Of a stretch of DNA of 64,000 nucleotides, positions 44,540-52,361 are shown piece by piece. Where the stretch lies: positions 5,456,001-5,520,000 of the forward strand of contig NZ_JACYXC010000001.1 in assembly GCF_016031615.1 (NCBI RefSeq), in the 5' to 3' direction. A program made the translations under genes and the position numbers. The notes under the pieces are model-generated. The model was not told where the DNA came from. It ran no database searches and saw nothing but the letters and a program-made list of their open reading frames with translations. Each line of letters opens with the position of its first letter. Positions within the stretch are counted from its first letter, which is position 1. This stretch comes from Streptomyces pactum (GTDB taxonomy: Bacteria; Actinomycetota; Actinomycetes; Streptomycetales; Streptomycetaceae).

Positions 44540-45955
44540 ATGGCAAAGGCTCCCGTTCTCACCCCCCAGGCGGACGACTTCCCGCGCTGGTACCAGGATC
44601 TGATCACCAAGGCCGAACTGGCCGACAACGGCCCGGTGCGCGGCACGATGGTCATCCGACCGTACGGCTACGGGCTGTGGGAGCGCATGCAGCAGGAGAT
44701 GGACGCGCGGATCAAGGCGGCCGGCGCCGCCAACGCGTACTTCCCGCTCTTCATCCCGCAGTCGTACCTGACCCGGGAGGCCGAGCACGTCGAGGGCTTC
44801 GCGCCGGAGCTGGCGGTGGTCACCCACGGCGGCGGCAAGGAGCTGGAGGAGCCGGTCGTGGTCCGGCCCACCTCCGAGACGATCATCAACGAATACTTCT
44901 CCAAGTGGGTGCAGAGCTACCGCGACCTGCCCCTGCTGATCAACCAGTGGGCGAACGTCGTCCGCTGGGAGATGCGCCCCCGGGTCTTCCTGCGCACCAG
45001 CGAGTTCCTCTGGCAGGAGGGCCACACCGCCCACGCCAGCTACGAGGACGCGCGCGACTACGCCGCCCGCATCCACCGTGAGGTCTACGCCGACTTCATG
45101 ATCAACGTGCTGGGCATCGACGTGGTGCTGGGCCGCAAGACCGCCAAGGAGCGGTTCGCCGGCGCGATCAACACGCTCACCCTCGAAGGCATGATGGGTG
45201 ACGGCAAGGCGCTCCAGATGGGCACCAGCCACGAACTGGGGCAGAACTTCGCCCGCGCCTTCAACACCCAGTACCTGTCGAAGGACGGCAAGCAGGAGCT
45301 GGTCTGGCAGACCTCCTGGGGCGTGTCCACCCGCATGGTCGGCGGTCTGATCATGTCGCACGGCGACGACAACGGCCTGCGGGTGCCGCCGCGGCTGGCG
45401 CACGTCCAGGCCGTGGTGCTCGCCATCAAGGGTGACGACGCGGTGATCGCCAAGGTCCGGGAGCTGGGTGCCACGCTGGCCGCCGCCGGTGTCCGGGTAC
45501 AGGTGGACGACCGCACCGACACCCCGTTCGGCCGGCGGGCGGTGGACTGGGAGCTCAAGGGCGTCCCGGTGCGCATCGAGGTCGGCCCGCGCGACCTGGA
45601 GGCCGGCACCGCGATGGTGGCCCGCCGCATCCCCGGCGGCAAGGAGCCGGTGCGCATCGAGGCGCTGGCCGAGCTGCTGCCGAAGATGCTGGAGGAGGAC
45701 CAGGCGCTGCTGCTCCGGCAGTCGCGGGAGCGGCGCGAGGCGCGCACCACGGACGTGAGCACCATCGGCGAGGCCGGCGAGGCCGCCAACGCCGGCGGCT
45801 GGGCCCGTATCCGGTGGGCCGACCTCGGCCCGGAGGGCGAGGCGAAGCTCGCCGAGCAGGCCGTCTCGGTCCGTTGCCTGGTCGCCGAGGACGGGTCGGT
45901 GCCGGACGCCGACGACGCGCCCGGTAACGTCGCGATCGTCGCCCGCGCCTACTGA
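44540..45955 (+). CDS. proS: Prolyl-tRNA synthetase (archaeal/eukaryote-like ProS)
   Basis: 471 aa. Class II motifs: VRGTMVIRPYGYGLWERMQ (motif 1), RPRVFLRTSEFLWQEGHTAH (motif 2) and the motif 3 region TSWGVSTRMVGGLIMSHGDD, followed by the anticodon-binding domain and a C-terminal domain ending ARAY, the terminal tyrosine typical of this subclass. It lacks the bacterial-type editing insert. Many actinobacteria use this shorter archaeal-like form. Monocistronic, leaderless. Confidence 0.95.
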   Translation: MAKAPVLTPQADDFPRWYQDLITKAELADNGPVRGTMVIRPYGYGLWERMQQEMDARIKAAGAANAYFPLFIPQSYLTREAEHVEGFAPELAVVTHGGGKELEEPVVVRPTSETIINEYFSKWVQSYRDLPLLINQWANVVRWEMRPRVFLRTSEFLWQEGHTAHASYEDARDYAARIHREVYADFMINVLGIDVVLGRKTAKERFAGAINTLTLEGMMGDGKALQMGTSHELGQNFARAFNTQYLSKDGKQELVWQTSWGVSTRMVGGLIMSHGDDNGLRVPPRLAHVQAVVLAIKGDDAVIAKVRELGATLAAAGVRVQVDDRTDTPFGRRAVDWELKGVPVRIEVGPRDLEAGTAMVARRIPGGKEPVRIEALAELLPKMLEEDQALLLRQSRERREARTTDVSTIGEAGEAANAGGWARIRWADLGPEGEAKLAEQAVSVRCLVAEDGSVPDADDAPGNVAIVARAY

Positions 45956-46215
45956 TCCCGTGCGCCCGCCCCCGGTGGTGGCGCGTCGTCGCGGCGCGTC
46001 ACCACCGGCCGGAGCGCCGCGTCACCACCGGGGGAGTGCCGCGTGGTCGCCCGGTGGACCGGTAGATGCCGACTTGGCGCGGGCTGGGGCTTGGGTCCGC
46101 AGATCTGCGGACCCGCCCTCGTCGGGACGCATCGGCGTTAACTGACTGGTAAGTGCAAAATATTTGAGATGGCCCGGAATCGGAACACAAACCGTTCCTG
46201 AGTCGTTGTCACGAC
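45956..46215. other. Intergenic region proS to the HExxH gene
   Basis: The right half (46130-46200) is unusually AT-rich, with TTAACT (46138-46143) 17 nt from TATTTG (46161-46166) as a weak promoter candidate, and a GTCGT-4-ACGAC dyad near 46202-46215 overlapping the start. Confidence 0.4.
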
Positions 46216-46806
46216 GTGAGCACGACACCACCTGTTCTCGCCGCGGAGCTGGCACAGGCGTGGGCCGATATTCAACGGCACCACCCCGAGCTGCCGGATC
46301 TCGCCGCGCCCGAATCCCTCATCGGTGAGTCCTCGTCCGCCTGCGGATCCGAGCTCTCCTTCGAAAGGCTGCTGCACGAGGCGGTCCACGGCATCGCCGC
46401 CGCGCGCGGTATCCGTGACACCTCCCGCGCCGGCCGCTACCACAACCGGCGGTTCCTGGCGATCGCCGAGGAACTGGGGCTGGACCACGTCGAGGAGCCG
46501 CACCCCAGCAGCGGCTTCTCCCTGGTCACCCTCAGCGCCGAGGCCAGAAAGCGGTACCGGCCCACGATCGAACGGCTCCAGCGCGCGCTGAAGGCCCACT
46601 CGGTCGCCACCACCGCCGACACCGCCCGCACCTTCCGGGGGCCGGCCGCCCGGCACGGTTCCTCCGGCGGCGGGGTGCGGGTGAAGGCGGTGTGCGACTG
46701 CGGGCGGAACGTGCGGGTGGTGCCGTCGGTCCTCGCCCAGGCGCCGATCATGTGTGGTGGCTGCGGCCAGCCGTTCCGGATCCCGGAGCCCGCCCGCGCC
46801 GCCTGA
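46216..46806 (+). CDS. SprT-like HExxH zinc protein with C-terminal zinc ribbon
   Basis: 196 aa from GTG 46216. HEAVH at residues 54-58 is a zincin metal site, followed by GRYHNRRFLAIAEELGL, where a downstream residue could be the third ligand. The C-terminus has CDCG...IMCGGCG, a zinc ribbon. SprT-like proteins pair these features; SPRTN relatives degrade DNA-protein crosslinks. The relation is inferred from domain order, and a non-peptidase role is possible. Confidence 0.75.
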   Translation: MSTTPPVLAAELAQAWADIQRHHPELPDLAAPESLIGESSSACGSELSFERLLHEAVHGIAAARGIRDTSRAGRYHNRRFLAIAEELGLDHVEEPHPSSGFSLVTLSAEARKRYRPTIERLQRALKAHSVATTADTARTFRGPAARHGSSGGGVRVKAVCDCGRNVRVVPSVLAQAPIMCGGCGQPFRIPEPARAA

Positions 46807-47516
46807 CCCGGCTGCCGGATCCCGCACGCACCTGCTCACCGCCGGGCCCCCTTTCGTCTCCCGGACGGCCGTGCCCGCCCGCCGGTGCCTCCCGCGACCC
46901 GAGCCGCGATCGCCGGAGCGCCGCCGTCGGGCGGGGCCGGGGGACCTCTTGGGCCGGCGGCCCCCCGACGGGCCGGCGGTGCCGCGCCGGTCGCCGGACG
47001 GACGGGTACGGCGGCGACCGCCGTACGCCCGCGAGCGCGGGACGCGTACACCCGTGAGGGCGCGACGCGTACGCCCGCGAGGGCGGGGCGCCGTGCGGCC
47101 GCGTAGGGCGCGCCCCTCCGGTGCGCGAGGGCGCGCGGCGCCTCGTACGTGCGCCGGGGCACATGGATGCGCCATGGCGCACGGGACCGGGCGGCACGGG
47201 GCCGCGGGCGCCCGGTGCGCGTGCGCGCCCGTACGGCACGGCGCGGGCGCAGGGGAGGCCTCCGGGTACGGCGCGGTGAGCCGCGAGCCCGCGGGATGGG
47301 GTCTGTGGCGCGGCCACGGTGGGTCGTGCGCCGGCGGAACGTCTCCGGCTACGGACGCGGTGGGCGAGCGGTGCGGGGTCGGGGTTCCCCTCCCGCTGCC
47401 CCATGCCCTCGCCGTGCACGACGGGCCGGTGCCCCGTTCCGGCGCGGCACCGCCGGCCACGTCCGGGACGCAGTACGTGGTCGGTGGGCGCGTGCGGGGG
47501 CCCCGGGGCGGTGTGG
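46807..47516. other. Long non-coding region upstream of rpsP
   Basis: About 700 nt. A 314-codon minus-strand frame (46748-47692) has R/P-rich translation and no family; not believed. It holds a 23-bp tandem repeat at 47021-47086 and high TpA-CpG content, but no gene that I can support. Confidence 0.5.
47021..47086. repeat. 23-bp degenerate tandem repeat (about 3 units)
   Basis: Units at 47041-47063 and 47064-47086 share GACGCGTAC-CCCG-GAGGGCG; a third partial unit lies at 47021-47040. Confidence 0.65.
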
Positions 47517-47522
47517 CAGAAT
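47517..47522 (+). promoter_or_regulatory. Candidate -10 of the rpsP operon
   Basis: CAGAAT in GGTGTGGCAGAATGGGC. A similar sequence precedes rpsP in other Streptomyces as I recall; -35 unclear. Leader would be ~130 nt. Confidence 0.4.
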
Positions 47523-47657
47523 GGGCAGCTGTACTCGACAGCCGACCAGGACCCCTCTCTCCTCCGGCTGACGCGTCCATCGGGCACTCGGGTACCGCAA
47601 CCCCACGTGGCAACCTGCCCGTGCCCACCCACGTCAAGACCAGGAGACACCACTTCC

Positions 47658-48089
47658 GTGGCAGTCAAGATCAAGCTGAAGCGTCTGGGCAAGATCCGTT
47701 CGCCTCACTACCGCATCGTCGTCGCCGACTCCCGCACCCGCCGTGACGGCCGGGCCATCGAGGAGATCGGCCTGTACCACCCGGTGCAGAACCCGTCGCG
47801 CATCGAGGTCGACTCGGAGCGCGCGCAGTACTGGCTGGGTGTCGGCGCGCAGCCGACCGAGCCGGTCCTGGCCATCCTGAAGCTCACCGGCGACTGGCAG
47901 AAGTTCAAGGGCCTGCCGGCTCCGGAGCCGCTGAAGGTCGCCGAGCCCAAGGCCGACAAGCGCGCGCTGTTCGAGGCCGCGGCCAAGGACGCCGGCGACG
48001 AGCCGAAGGGTGAGGCGATCACCCCGAAGGCGAAGAAGTCGGAGAAGAAGGACGAGGCGGCCGACGCCGCCGAGTCCACCGAGGCCTGA
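47658..48089 (+). CDS. rpsP: 30S ribosomal protein S16
   Basis: 143 aa from GTG 47658 (SD aggaga at 47642-47647). VKIKLKRLGKIRSPHYRIVVADSR at the N-terminus and IEEIGLYHP in the body; the last ~55 residues are the Lys/Glu/Ala tail seen in actinobacterial S16. First gene of the rpsP-KH-rimM-trmD group. Confidence 0.97.
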   Translation: MAVKIKLKRLGKIRSPHYRIVVADSRTRRDGRAIEEIGLYHPVQNPSRIEVDSERAQYWLGVGAQPTEPVLAILKLTGDWQKFKGLPAPEPLKVAEPKADKRALFEAAAKDAGDEPKGEAITPKAKKSEKKDEAADAAESTEA

Positions 48090-48091
48090 GC

Positions 48092-48331
48092 ATGCTCGAG
48101 GAGGCCCTCGAGCACCTGGTGAAGGGCATCGTCGACAATCCCGATGACGTGCAGGTGGCTTCGCGCAACCTGCGGCGCGGGCAAGTGCTGGAGGTCCGGG
48201 TCCACCCCGACGACCTCGGCAAGGTGATCGGCCGCAACGGCCGTACCGCCCGCGCCCTGCGCACCGTCGTGGGCGCCATCGGCGGGCGTGGTGTCCGCGT
48301 CGATCTCGTCGACGTGGACCAGGTCCGCTGA
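48092..48331 (+). CDS. khpA: KH-domain RNA-binding protein KhpA
   Basis: 79 aa, 2 nt after rpsP. A single KH domain with the GxxG loop in KVIGRNGRTARALR. In other bacteria KhpA partners KhpB and influences RNA stability and cell elongation. Confidence 0.93.
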   Translation: MLEEALEHLVKGIVDNPDDVQVASRNLRRGQVLEVRVHPDDLGKVIGRNGRTARALRTVVGAIGGRGVRVDLVDVDQVR

Positions 48332-48352
48332 TCCGCGGAGAGAGAGCACCGG

Positions 48353-48390
48353 CACGGGCCGGGGAGGGCTGGTTCCCTCCCCGGCCCGTG
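48353..48390 (+). terminator. Strong hairpin between khpA and rimM
   Basis: Perfect 16-bp stem CACGGGCCGGGGAGGG / CCCTCCCCGGCCCGTG with 6-nt loop, 21 nt after khpA and 23 nt before rimM. Inside a same-strand gene group, so an attenuator or 3' stabiliser is possible. Confidence 0.75.
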
Positions 48391-48413
48391 TGCTGAGAAG
48401 GAACGGGAAGACA

Positions 48414-49061
48414 GTGCAGCTGGTAGTCGCCCGGGTCGGCCGGGCCCACGGCATCAAGGGCGAGGTCACCGTCGAGGTGCGCACGGACGAGCCGGAGCTG
48501 CGGCTCGCCCCCGGTGCGGTACTCGCCACCGACCCCCCGTCGGCCGGACCGCTGACCATCGAGACCGGCCGGGTGCACAGCGGCCGGCTGCTGCTGCGCT
48601 TCGCGGGCGTGCGCGACCGGGGTGCCGCCGAGGCGCTCCGCAACGTCCTGCTGATCGCCGAGGTGGACCCCGAGGAGACCCCCGAGGACCCCGAGGAGTT
48701 CTACGACCACCAGCTGATCGACCTCGACGTGGTCACCGCCGACGGCACCGAGGTCGGCCGGATCACCGAGATCACCCACCTGCCGTACCAGGACCTGCTG
48801 ATCGTCCGGCGGCCGGACGGGAGCGACGTCATGGTGCCGTTCGTCTCCGAGATCGTTCCGGAGATCGACCTGACCGAGCAGCGGGCGGTCATCGTTCCGC
48901 CGCCGGGCCTGCTCGACGACAGCGAGGCCGAGGTCGCCGGCACCCGCGGGACCGGCGGCCGGCCGGCCGCCCGGGACGCCGAGGACCGGGACCCCGAAGT
49001 CCGGGACGCGGAGGGCCGGGACACCGGCGACGGGGACGCCGAGGACCGGGACGCGGACTGA
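48414..49061 (+). CDS. rimM: Ribosome maturation factor RimM
   Basis: 215 aa from GTG 48414 (SD gggaag). VVARVGRAHGIKGEVTVEVRTDEP (N-terminal domain), EEFYDHQLIDLDVVT and a PRC-barrel ending VPEIDLTEQRAVIVPPPGLL. It helps 30S head assembly with S19. The last ~40 residues are a repetitive Asp/Glu/Arg tail (DAEDRDPEVRDAEGRD) not typical of RimM. The stop overlaps the trmD ATG. Confidence 0.95.
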   Translation: MQLVVARVGRAHGIKGEVTVEVRTDEPELRLAPGAVLATDPPSAGPLTIETGRVHSGRLLLRFAGVRDRGAAEALRNVLLIAEVDPEETPEDPEEFYDHQLIDLDVVTADGTEVGRITEITHLPYQDLLIVRRPDGSDVMVPFVSEIVPEIDLTEQRAVIVPPPGLLDDSEAEVAGTRGTGGRPAARDAEDRDPEVRDAEGRDTGDGDAEDRDAD

Positions 49062-49075
49062 TGGGGCACGACAGC

Positions 49076-49810
49076 ATGCGCGTCGACGTGGTGACGATCT
49101 TCCCCGAGTACCTGGAACCGCTGAACGTCTCGCTGGTCGGCAAGGCCCGCGCCCGCGGCCAGCTCGACGTCCGCGTGCACGACCTGCGCCGGTGGACCCA
49201 CGACCGGCACCACACCGTGGACGACACGCCCTACGGCGGTGGCCCCGGCATGGTCATGAAGCCCGAGCCCTGGGGCGAGGCGCTGGACGACATCATCGCC
49301 TCGGGCGCCCCCGCCGCACCCGGCGAGCCCCCCGCCCGCTACGAGGGCATCGACCGGCGGGTGATCGAGGAGTACGGCGAGCACCTCGACGTGTACGAGG
49401 TGTCCATCGGCGACTACGTGCTGGCGGGCGGCGAGGCCGCGGTACTGGTGATCACCGAGGCGGTGGCCCGGCTGCTCCCCGGTGTGCTGGGCAACGCCGA
49501 GTCGCACCGCGACGACTCCTTCGCCCCCGGCGCCATGGCCGACCTGCTGGAGGGCCCGGTCTACACCAAACCCCCCGAGTGGCGCGGTCGGGGCATCCCC
49601 GAGGTGCTGCTCAGCGGGCACCACGGGAAGATCGCCCGGTGGCGCCGGGACGAGGCGTTCCGGCGCACCGCCCGCAACCGCCCGGACCTGATCGAGCGCT
49701 GCGACCCGGCGGCGCTCGACAAGCACGACCGGGCCCTGCTGGCCGAACTGGGCTGGGAACAGCGCCCGGACGGCCGATTTGGGCGCACGGCGGGGGTCGT
49801 GGAAGAATAG
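49076..49810 (+). CDS. trmD: tRNA (guanine-37-N1)-methyltransferase, internally shortened
   Basis: 244 aa from ATG 49076 (family start MRVDVVTIFPEY; an ATG at 49061 overlaps the rimM stop). TrmD motifs VDDTPYGGGPGMVMKPEPW, ARYEGIDRRVIEEY, EVSIGDYVLAGGEAAVLV and GVLGNAESHRDDSF are present. But the ~35 residues normally between WGEALDD... and ARYEG, which contain the P-x-G loop (PTPSGRPF.. in relatives) of the trefoil-knot SAM pocket, are missing; the sequence jumps from ASGAPAAPGEP to PARYEG (near 49300-49340) without a frameshift. Streptomyces TrmD is usually ~270-277 aa. Function is doubtful unless this is an assembly error. Confidence 0.9.
   Translation: MRVDVVTIFPEYLEPLNVSLVGKARARGQLDVRVHDLRRWTHDRHHTVDDTPYGGGPGMVMKPEPWGEALDDIIASGAPAAPGEPPARYEGIDRRVIEEYGEHLDVYEVSIGDYVLAGGEAAVLVITEAVARLLPGVLGNAESHRDDSFAPGAMADLLEGPVYTKPPEWRGRGIPEVLLSGHHGKIARWRRDEAFRRTARNRPDLIERCDPAALDKHDRALLAELGWEQRPDGRFGRTAGVVEE
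49779..49808 (+). promoter_or_regulatory. Candidate rplS promoter inside the trmD 3' end
   Basis: TTGGGC (49779-49784), 18 nt, AAGAAT (49803-49808); start near 49815, giving a ~130-nt rplS leader. Confidence 0.45.
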
Positions 49811-49903
49811 GCCGCTGCTGTACGTCCGGTGCGCGCCCCTGCCACAGGGGGAGACGACGCCCACCCGGCGAGGCGGCATCCGAACATCCTCTTACGACAT
49901 ACC

Positions 49904-49925
49904 GCTGATGACCTGTGGCATCAGC
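49904..49925 (+). promoter_or_regulatory. rplS leader hairpin abutting the SD
   Basis: 7-bp stem GCTGATG / CATCAGC, 8-nt loop, immediately followed by the SD gaggaaag (49926-49933). Well placed for autogenous control of L19. Confidence 0.5.
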
Positions 49926-49942
49926 GAGGAAAGCAGACACCC

Positions 49943-50293
49943 ATGTCTCACCTGCTCGACACCGTCGACGCCGCGTCGCTGCGCAGCGACGTCCCGGCCT
50001 TCCGCCCCGGTGACACCGTCAACGTCCACGTCCGCGTCATCGAGGGCAACCGCTCCCGTGTGCAGCAGTTCAAGGGCGTCGTGATCCGCCGCCAGGGCTC
50101 CGGCGTCCGTGAGACCTTCACGGTCCGCAAGGTCAGCTTCAGCGTCGGCGTCGAGCGCACCTTCCCGGTGCACACCCCGATCGTGGAGAAGATCGAGGTC
50201 GTCACCCGCGGTGACGTGCGCCGTGCGAAGCTGTACTACCTCCGTGACCTGCGCGGCAAGGCCGCGAAGATCAAGGAGAAGCGCGACAACTGA
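49943..50293 (+). CDS. rplS: 50S ribosomal protein L19
   Basis: 116 aa. FRPGDTVNVHVRVIEGNRSRVQQFKGVVIRRQGSGVRETFTVRK and RRAKLYYLRDLRGKAAKIKEK are diagnostic. Starts at ATG 49943 with a strong SD. Ends 45 nt before sipW. Confidence 0.97.
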   Translation: MSHLLDTVDAASLRSDVPAFRPGDTVNVHVRVIEGNRSRVQQFKGVVIRRQGSGVRETFTVRKVSFSVGVERTFPVHTPIVEKIEVVTRGDVRRAKLYYLRDLRGKAAKIKEKRDN

Positions 50294-50323
50294 GCGGCTG
50301 TCCCCGCCGTGGTCCGGGCCGGA

Positions 50324-50329
50324 TAGGCT
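50324..50329 (+). promoter_or_regulatory. -10 hexamer for sipW
   Basis: TAGGCT ends 9 nt before ATG 50339; no SD, so probably leaderless. Confidence 0.45.
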
Positions 50330-50338
50330 CAAGGACCC

Positions 50339-51097
50339 ATGGACACCGAGGCAGAGCTCACCGAGCTTCCGGAGCGCGATCGCTCCCCGCGACCCGAACA
50401 GGGCGCCGGGGCGCGGTCGCGCTCCTCGCGTTGGCGCACCTGGCGGCCGTACGCGCTGGTCACCGCGGTCTGCCTCACCACGGTGATGCTGGTGAGCGCG
50501 TTCCTGGTACAGCCGTTCCAGATCCCCAGCGGCTCCATGGAGAACACCCTGCGCCCCGGGGACCGGGTGCTGGTCAACAAACTGGCGTACCGCTTCGGCG
50601 ACCAGCCGCGCCGCGGTGACGTCGTGGTCTTCGACGGCACCGGCTCCTTCGTCCAGGATCCGCCCGCCGAGAACCCGGTCACCGGCCTGCTCCGCGCGGC
50701 GGGCGCCACGCTGGGCCTGGCCGAGCCGGCCGGCACCGACTACGTCAAACGCGTGGTCGGCGTCGGCGGTGACCGGGTCACCTGCTGCGACCGGCGCAGG
50801 CGGCTGACGGTCAACGGCCGGGCCCTGGACGAGGACTACCTGTACCCCGGCGACACGCCCTCCCGGGTGCCGTTCGACGTCGTGGTGCCCGAGGGCCGGC
50901 TGTGGGTCATGGGGGACCACCGCGGTGACTCCAAGGACTCCCGCGACCTCCTCGGCGCGCCCGGCGGCGGTACCGTCCCGGTGGAGAAGGTGATCGGGCG
51001 GGCCGAGTGGATCGTCTGGCCGCTCGGCCGGATGTCGTCGCTGGACCGGCCGGCGACGTTCGACCGGATCCCGGACGCGGGCGGTGCCCATGGGTAG
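50339..51097 (+). CDS. sipW: Type I signal peptidase SipW
   Basis: 252 aa. One N-terminal membrane segment (~38-56), catalytic Ser66 in IPSGSMENTL, general-base Lys137 in YVKRVVGVGGD, and box E-like VMGDHRGDSKDSRD. No C-terminal membrane anchor. First of four clustered sip genes; Streptomyces use several type I signal peptidases for their large secretome. Overlaps sipX by 8 nt. Confidence 0.94.
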   Translation: MDTEAELTELPERDRSPRPEQGAGARSRSSRWRTWRPYALVTAVCLTTVMLVSAFLVQPFQIPSGSMENTLRPGDRVLVNKLAYRFGDQPRRGDVVVFDGTGSFVQDPPAENPVTGLLRAAGATLGLAEPAGTDYVKRVVGVGGDRVTCCDRRRRLTVNGRALDEDYLYPGDTPSRVPFDVVVPEGRLWVMGDHRGDSKDSRDLLGAPGGGTVPVEKVIGRAEWIVWPLGRMSSLDRPATFDRIPDAGGAHG

Positions 51098-52361
51098 CCG
51101 GGGCCGGCCGAGGCACGGGCAGCAGGCCGGGGAGACCTCCACGGCCGGGTCCGCGGACCAGCCGGGGCCCCGGCCGGCCGGCGGCCGGGCCGAGCGGCGC
51201 AAGGCGCTCCGGCGGATCAGACGCCGGCAGCGGCGCTCCGCCGTCCGGGAGATCCCCGTGCTGATCGGCGTGGCGCTGCTGATCGCGCTGCTGCTCAAGA
51301 CCTTCCTGGTCCAGGCGTTCGTCATTCCCACCGGTTCGATGGAACAGACCATCCGGATCGGCGACCGGGTGCTGGTGGACAAGCTGACGCCCTGGTTCGG
51401 CGCCGAGCCCGAACGCGGCGACGTGGTGGTCTTCAAGGACCCCGGCGGCTGGCTCCAGGACGAGGAGAAGCCGAAGAACGACGACATCGTCGGGGTGAAA
51501 CAAGCCAAACAGTTCCTCACCTTCATCGGGCTGCTGCCGTCCGCCGACGAACAGGATCTGATCAAGCGGGTGGTCGGGGTCGGCGGCGACACCGTGCGGT
51601 GCTGCGACGAATCCGGCCGGATCACCGTGAACGGCACCCCGCTCCAGGAGCCGTACCTCCACCCGGGCAACAACCCCTCGGAGATCGAGTTCGAGGTCAA
51701 GGTGCCCGAGAACCGGCTGTTCGTGATGGGAGACCACCGGGCGGACTCCGCCGACTCCCGCTACCACCTGGACGAAGAAGGCCAGGGCACCATCTCGGAG
51801 GACCTGGTGGTCGGCCGGGCGGTGGTCATCGCCTGGCCGTTCGGCCACTGGCGCCGGCTGGAGGCGCCGGAGACTTATGCTTCGGTGGAAGACGCGCCCA
51901 CGAGCGAGCCGCGCGACGACGGCCCGGCGCATAGGCTTTCCCCCATGGATCAGCAAGGATTGATCCAGCTCCCGACCCCTGCGGAACTCCCGCTCGTTAT
52001 GGGAGTGGTGGGCCTGCGCCGTTCGTGGCGTGGGCGGCTCAGCGGCGTGAGGAGTGGATGTGGGGGATTTGGCGGTCGGCGCGCGTTCCGGTCACGGCGA
52101 ATCCGAGGACCGGCCCAGGGTGACGGGAGGGACGCCGGACCAGGCGTCCGGGCCCGGGCCGTCCCCGGCCGGGCCGGACGACCGGGCCCAGGCGCCGGGG
52201 GCCGAGACCCCGTCGGAGCCTGCGGACGGGACCGCTGCCCCGGGACCCGGTGGCGCGGGATCCGGTGGCGCGGTCCCCGCCCCGGGGTCCGAGGGCGCGG
52301 TCCCGCCCCCCGGGCCCGGTGGCGCGGCCTCCGTGCCGGACGGCCGGGACGGCACCGGTGA
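51090..52361 (+). CDS. sipX: Type I signal peptidase SipX
   Basis: 423 aa from ATG 51090 (GTG 51084 possible). Membrane segment ~55-73, Ser83 in IPTGSMEQTI, Lys159 in LIKRVVGVGGD, VMGDHRADSADSR. After ~residue 285 come LPTPAELPLVMGVVGLRRSW and RSGCGGFGG, then a tail that overlaps the start of sipY by 300 nt. Part of that tail may be non-coding or reached by an indel; the last conserved residues end about 52080. A TAGGCT -10 at 51932 lies 7 nt before an in-frame ATG (51945). Confidence 0.85.
   Translation: MGSRGRPRHGQQAGETSTAGSADQPGPRPAGGRAERRKALRRIRRRQRRSAVREIPVLIGVALLIALLLKTFLVQAFVIPTGSMEQTIRIGDRVLVDKLTPWFGAEPERGDVVVFKDPGGWLQDEEKPKNDDIVGVKQAKQFLTFIGLLPSADEQDLIKRVVGVGGDTVRCCDESGRITVNGTPLQEPYLHPGNNPSEIEFEVKVPENRLFVMGDHRADSADSRYHLDEEGQGTISEDLVVGRAVVIAWPFGHWRRLEAPETYASVEDAPTSEPRDDGPAHRLSPMDQQGLIQLPTPAELPLVMGVVGLRRSWRGRLSGVRSGCGGFGGRRAFRSRRIRGPAQGDGRDAGPGVRARAVPGRAGRPGPGAGGRDPVGACGRDRCPGTRWRGIRWRGPRPGVRGRGPAPRARWRGLRAGRPGRHR
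51932..51937 (+). promoter_or_regulatory. Internal -10 hexamer within sipX
   Basis: TAGGCT followed by TTCCCCC and ATG 51945, in frame with sipX. It could give a leaderless message for the sipX C-terminal tail, or drive sipY. Confidence 0.35.

Noticed and set aside
47505..47580. tRNA-like sequence in the rpsP leader (GGCAGAATGGGCAGCTGTACTCGACAGCC)-type words
   Set aside because: No acceptor stem or T-arm can be formed; better read as promoter and leader.
46748..47692. 314-codon minus-strand frame upstream of rpsP
   Set aside because: Low-complexity, overlaps the HExxH and rpsP genes, no family resemblance.
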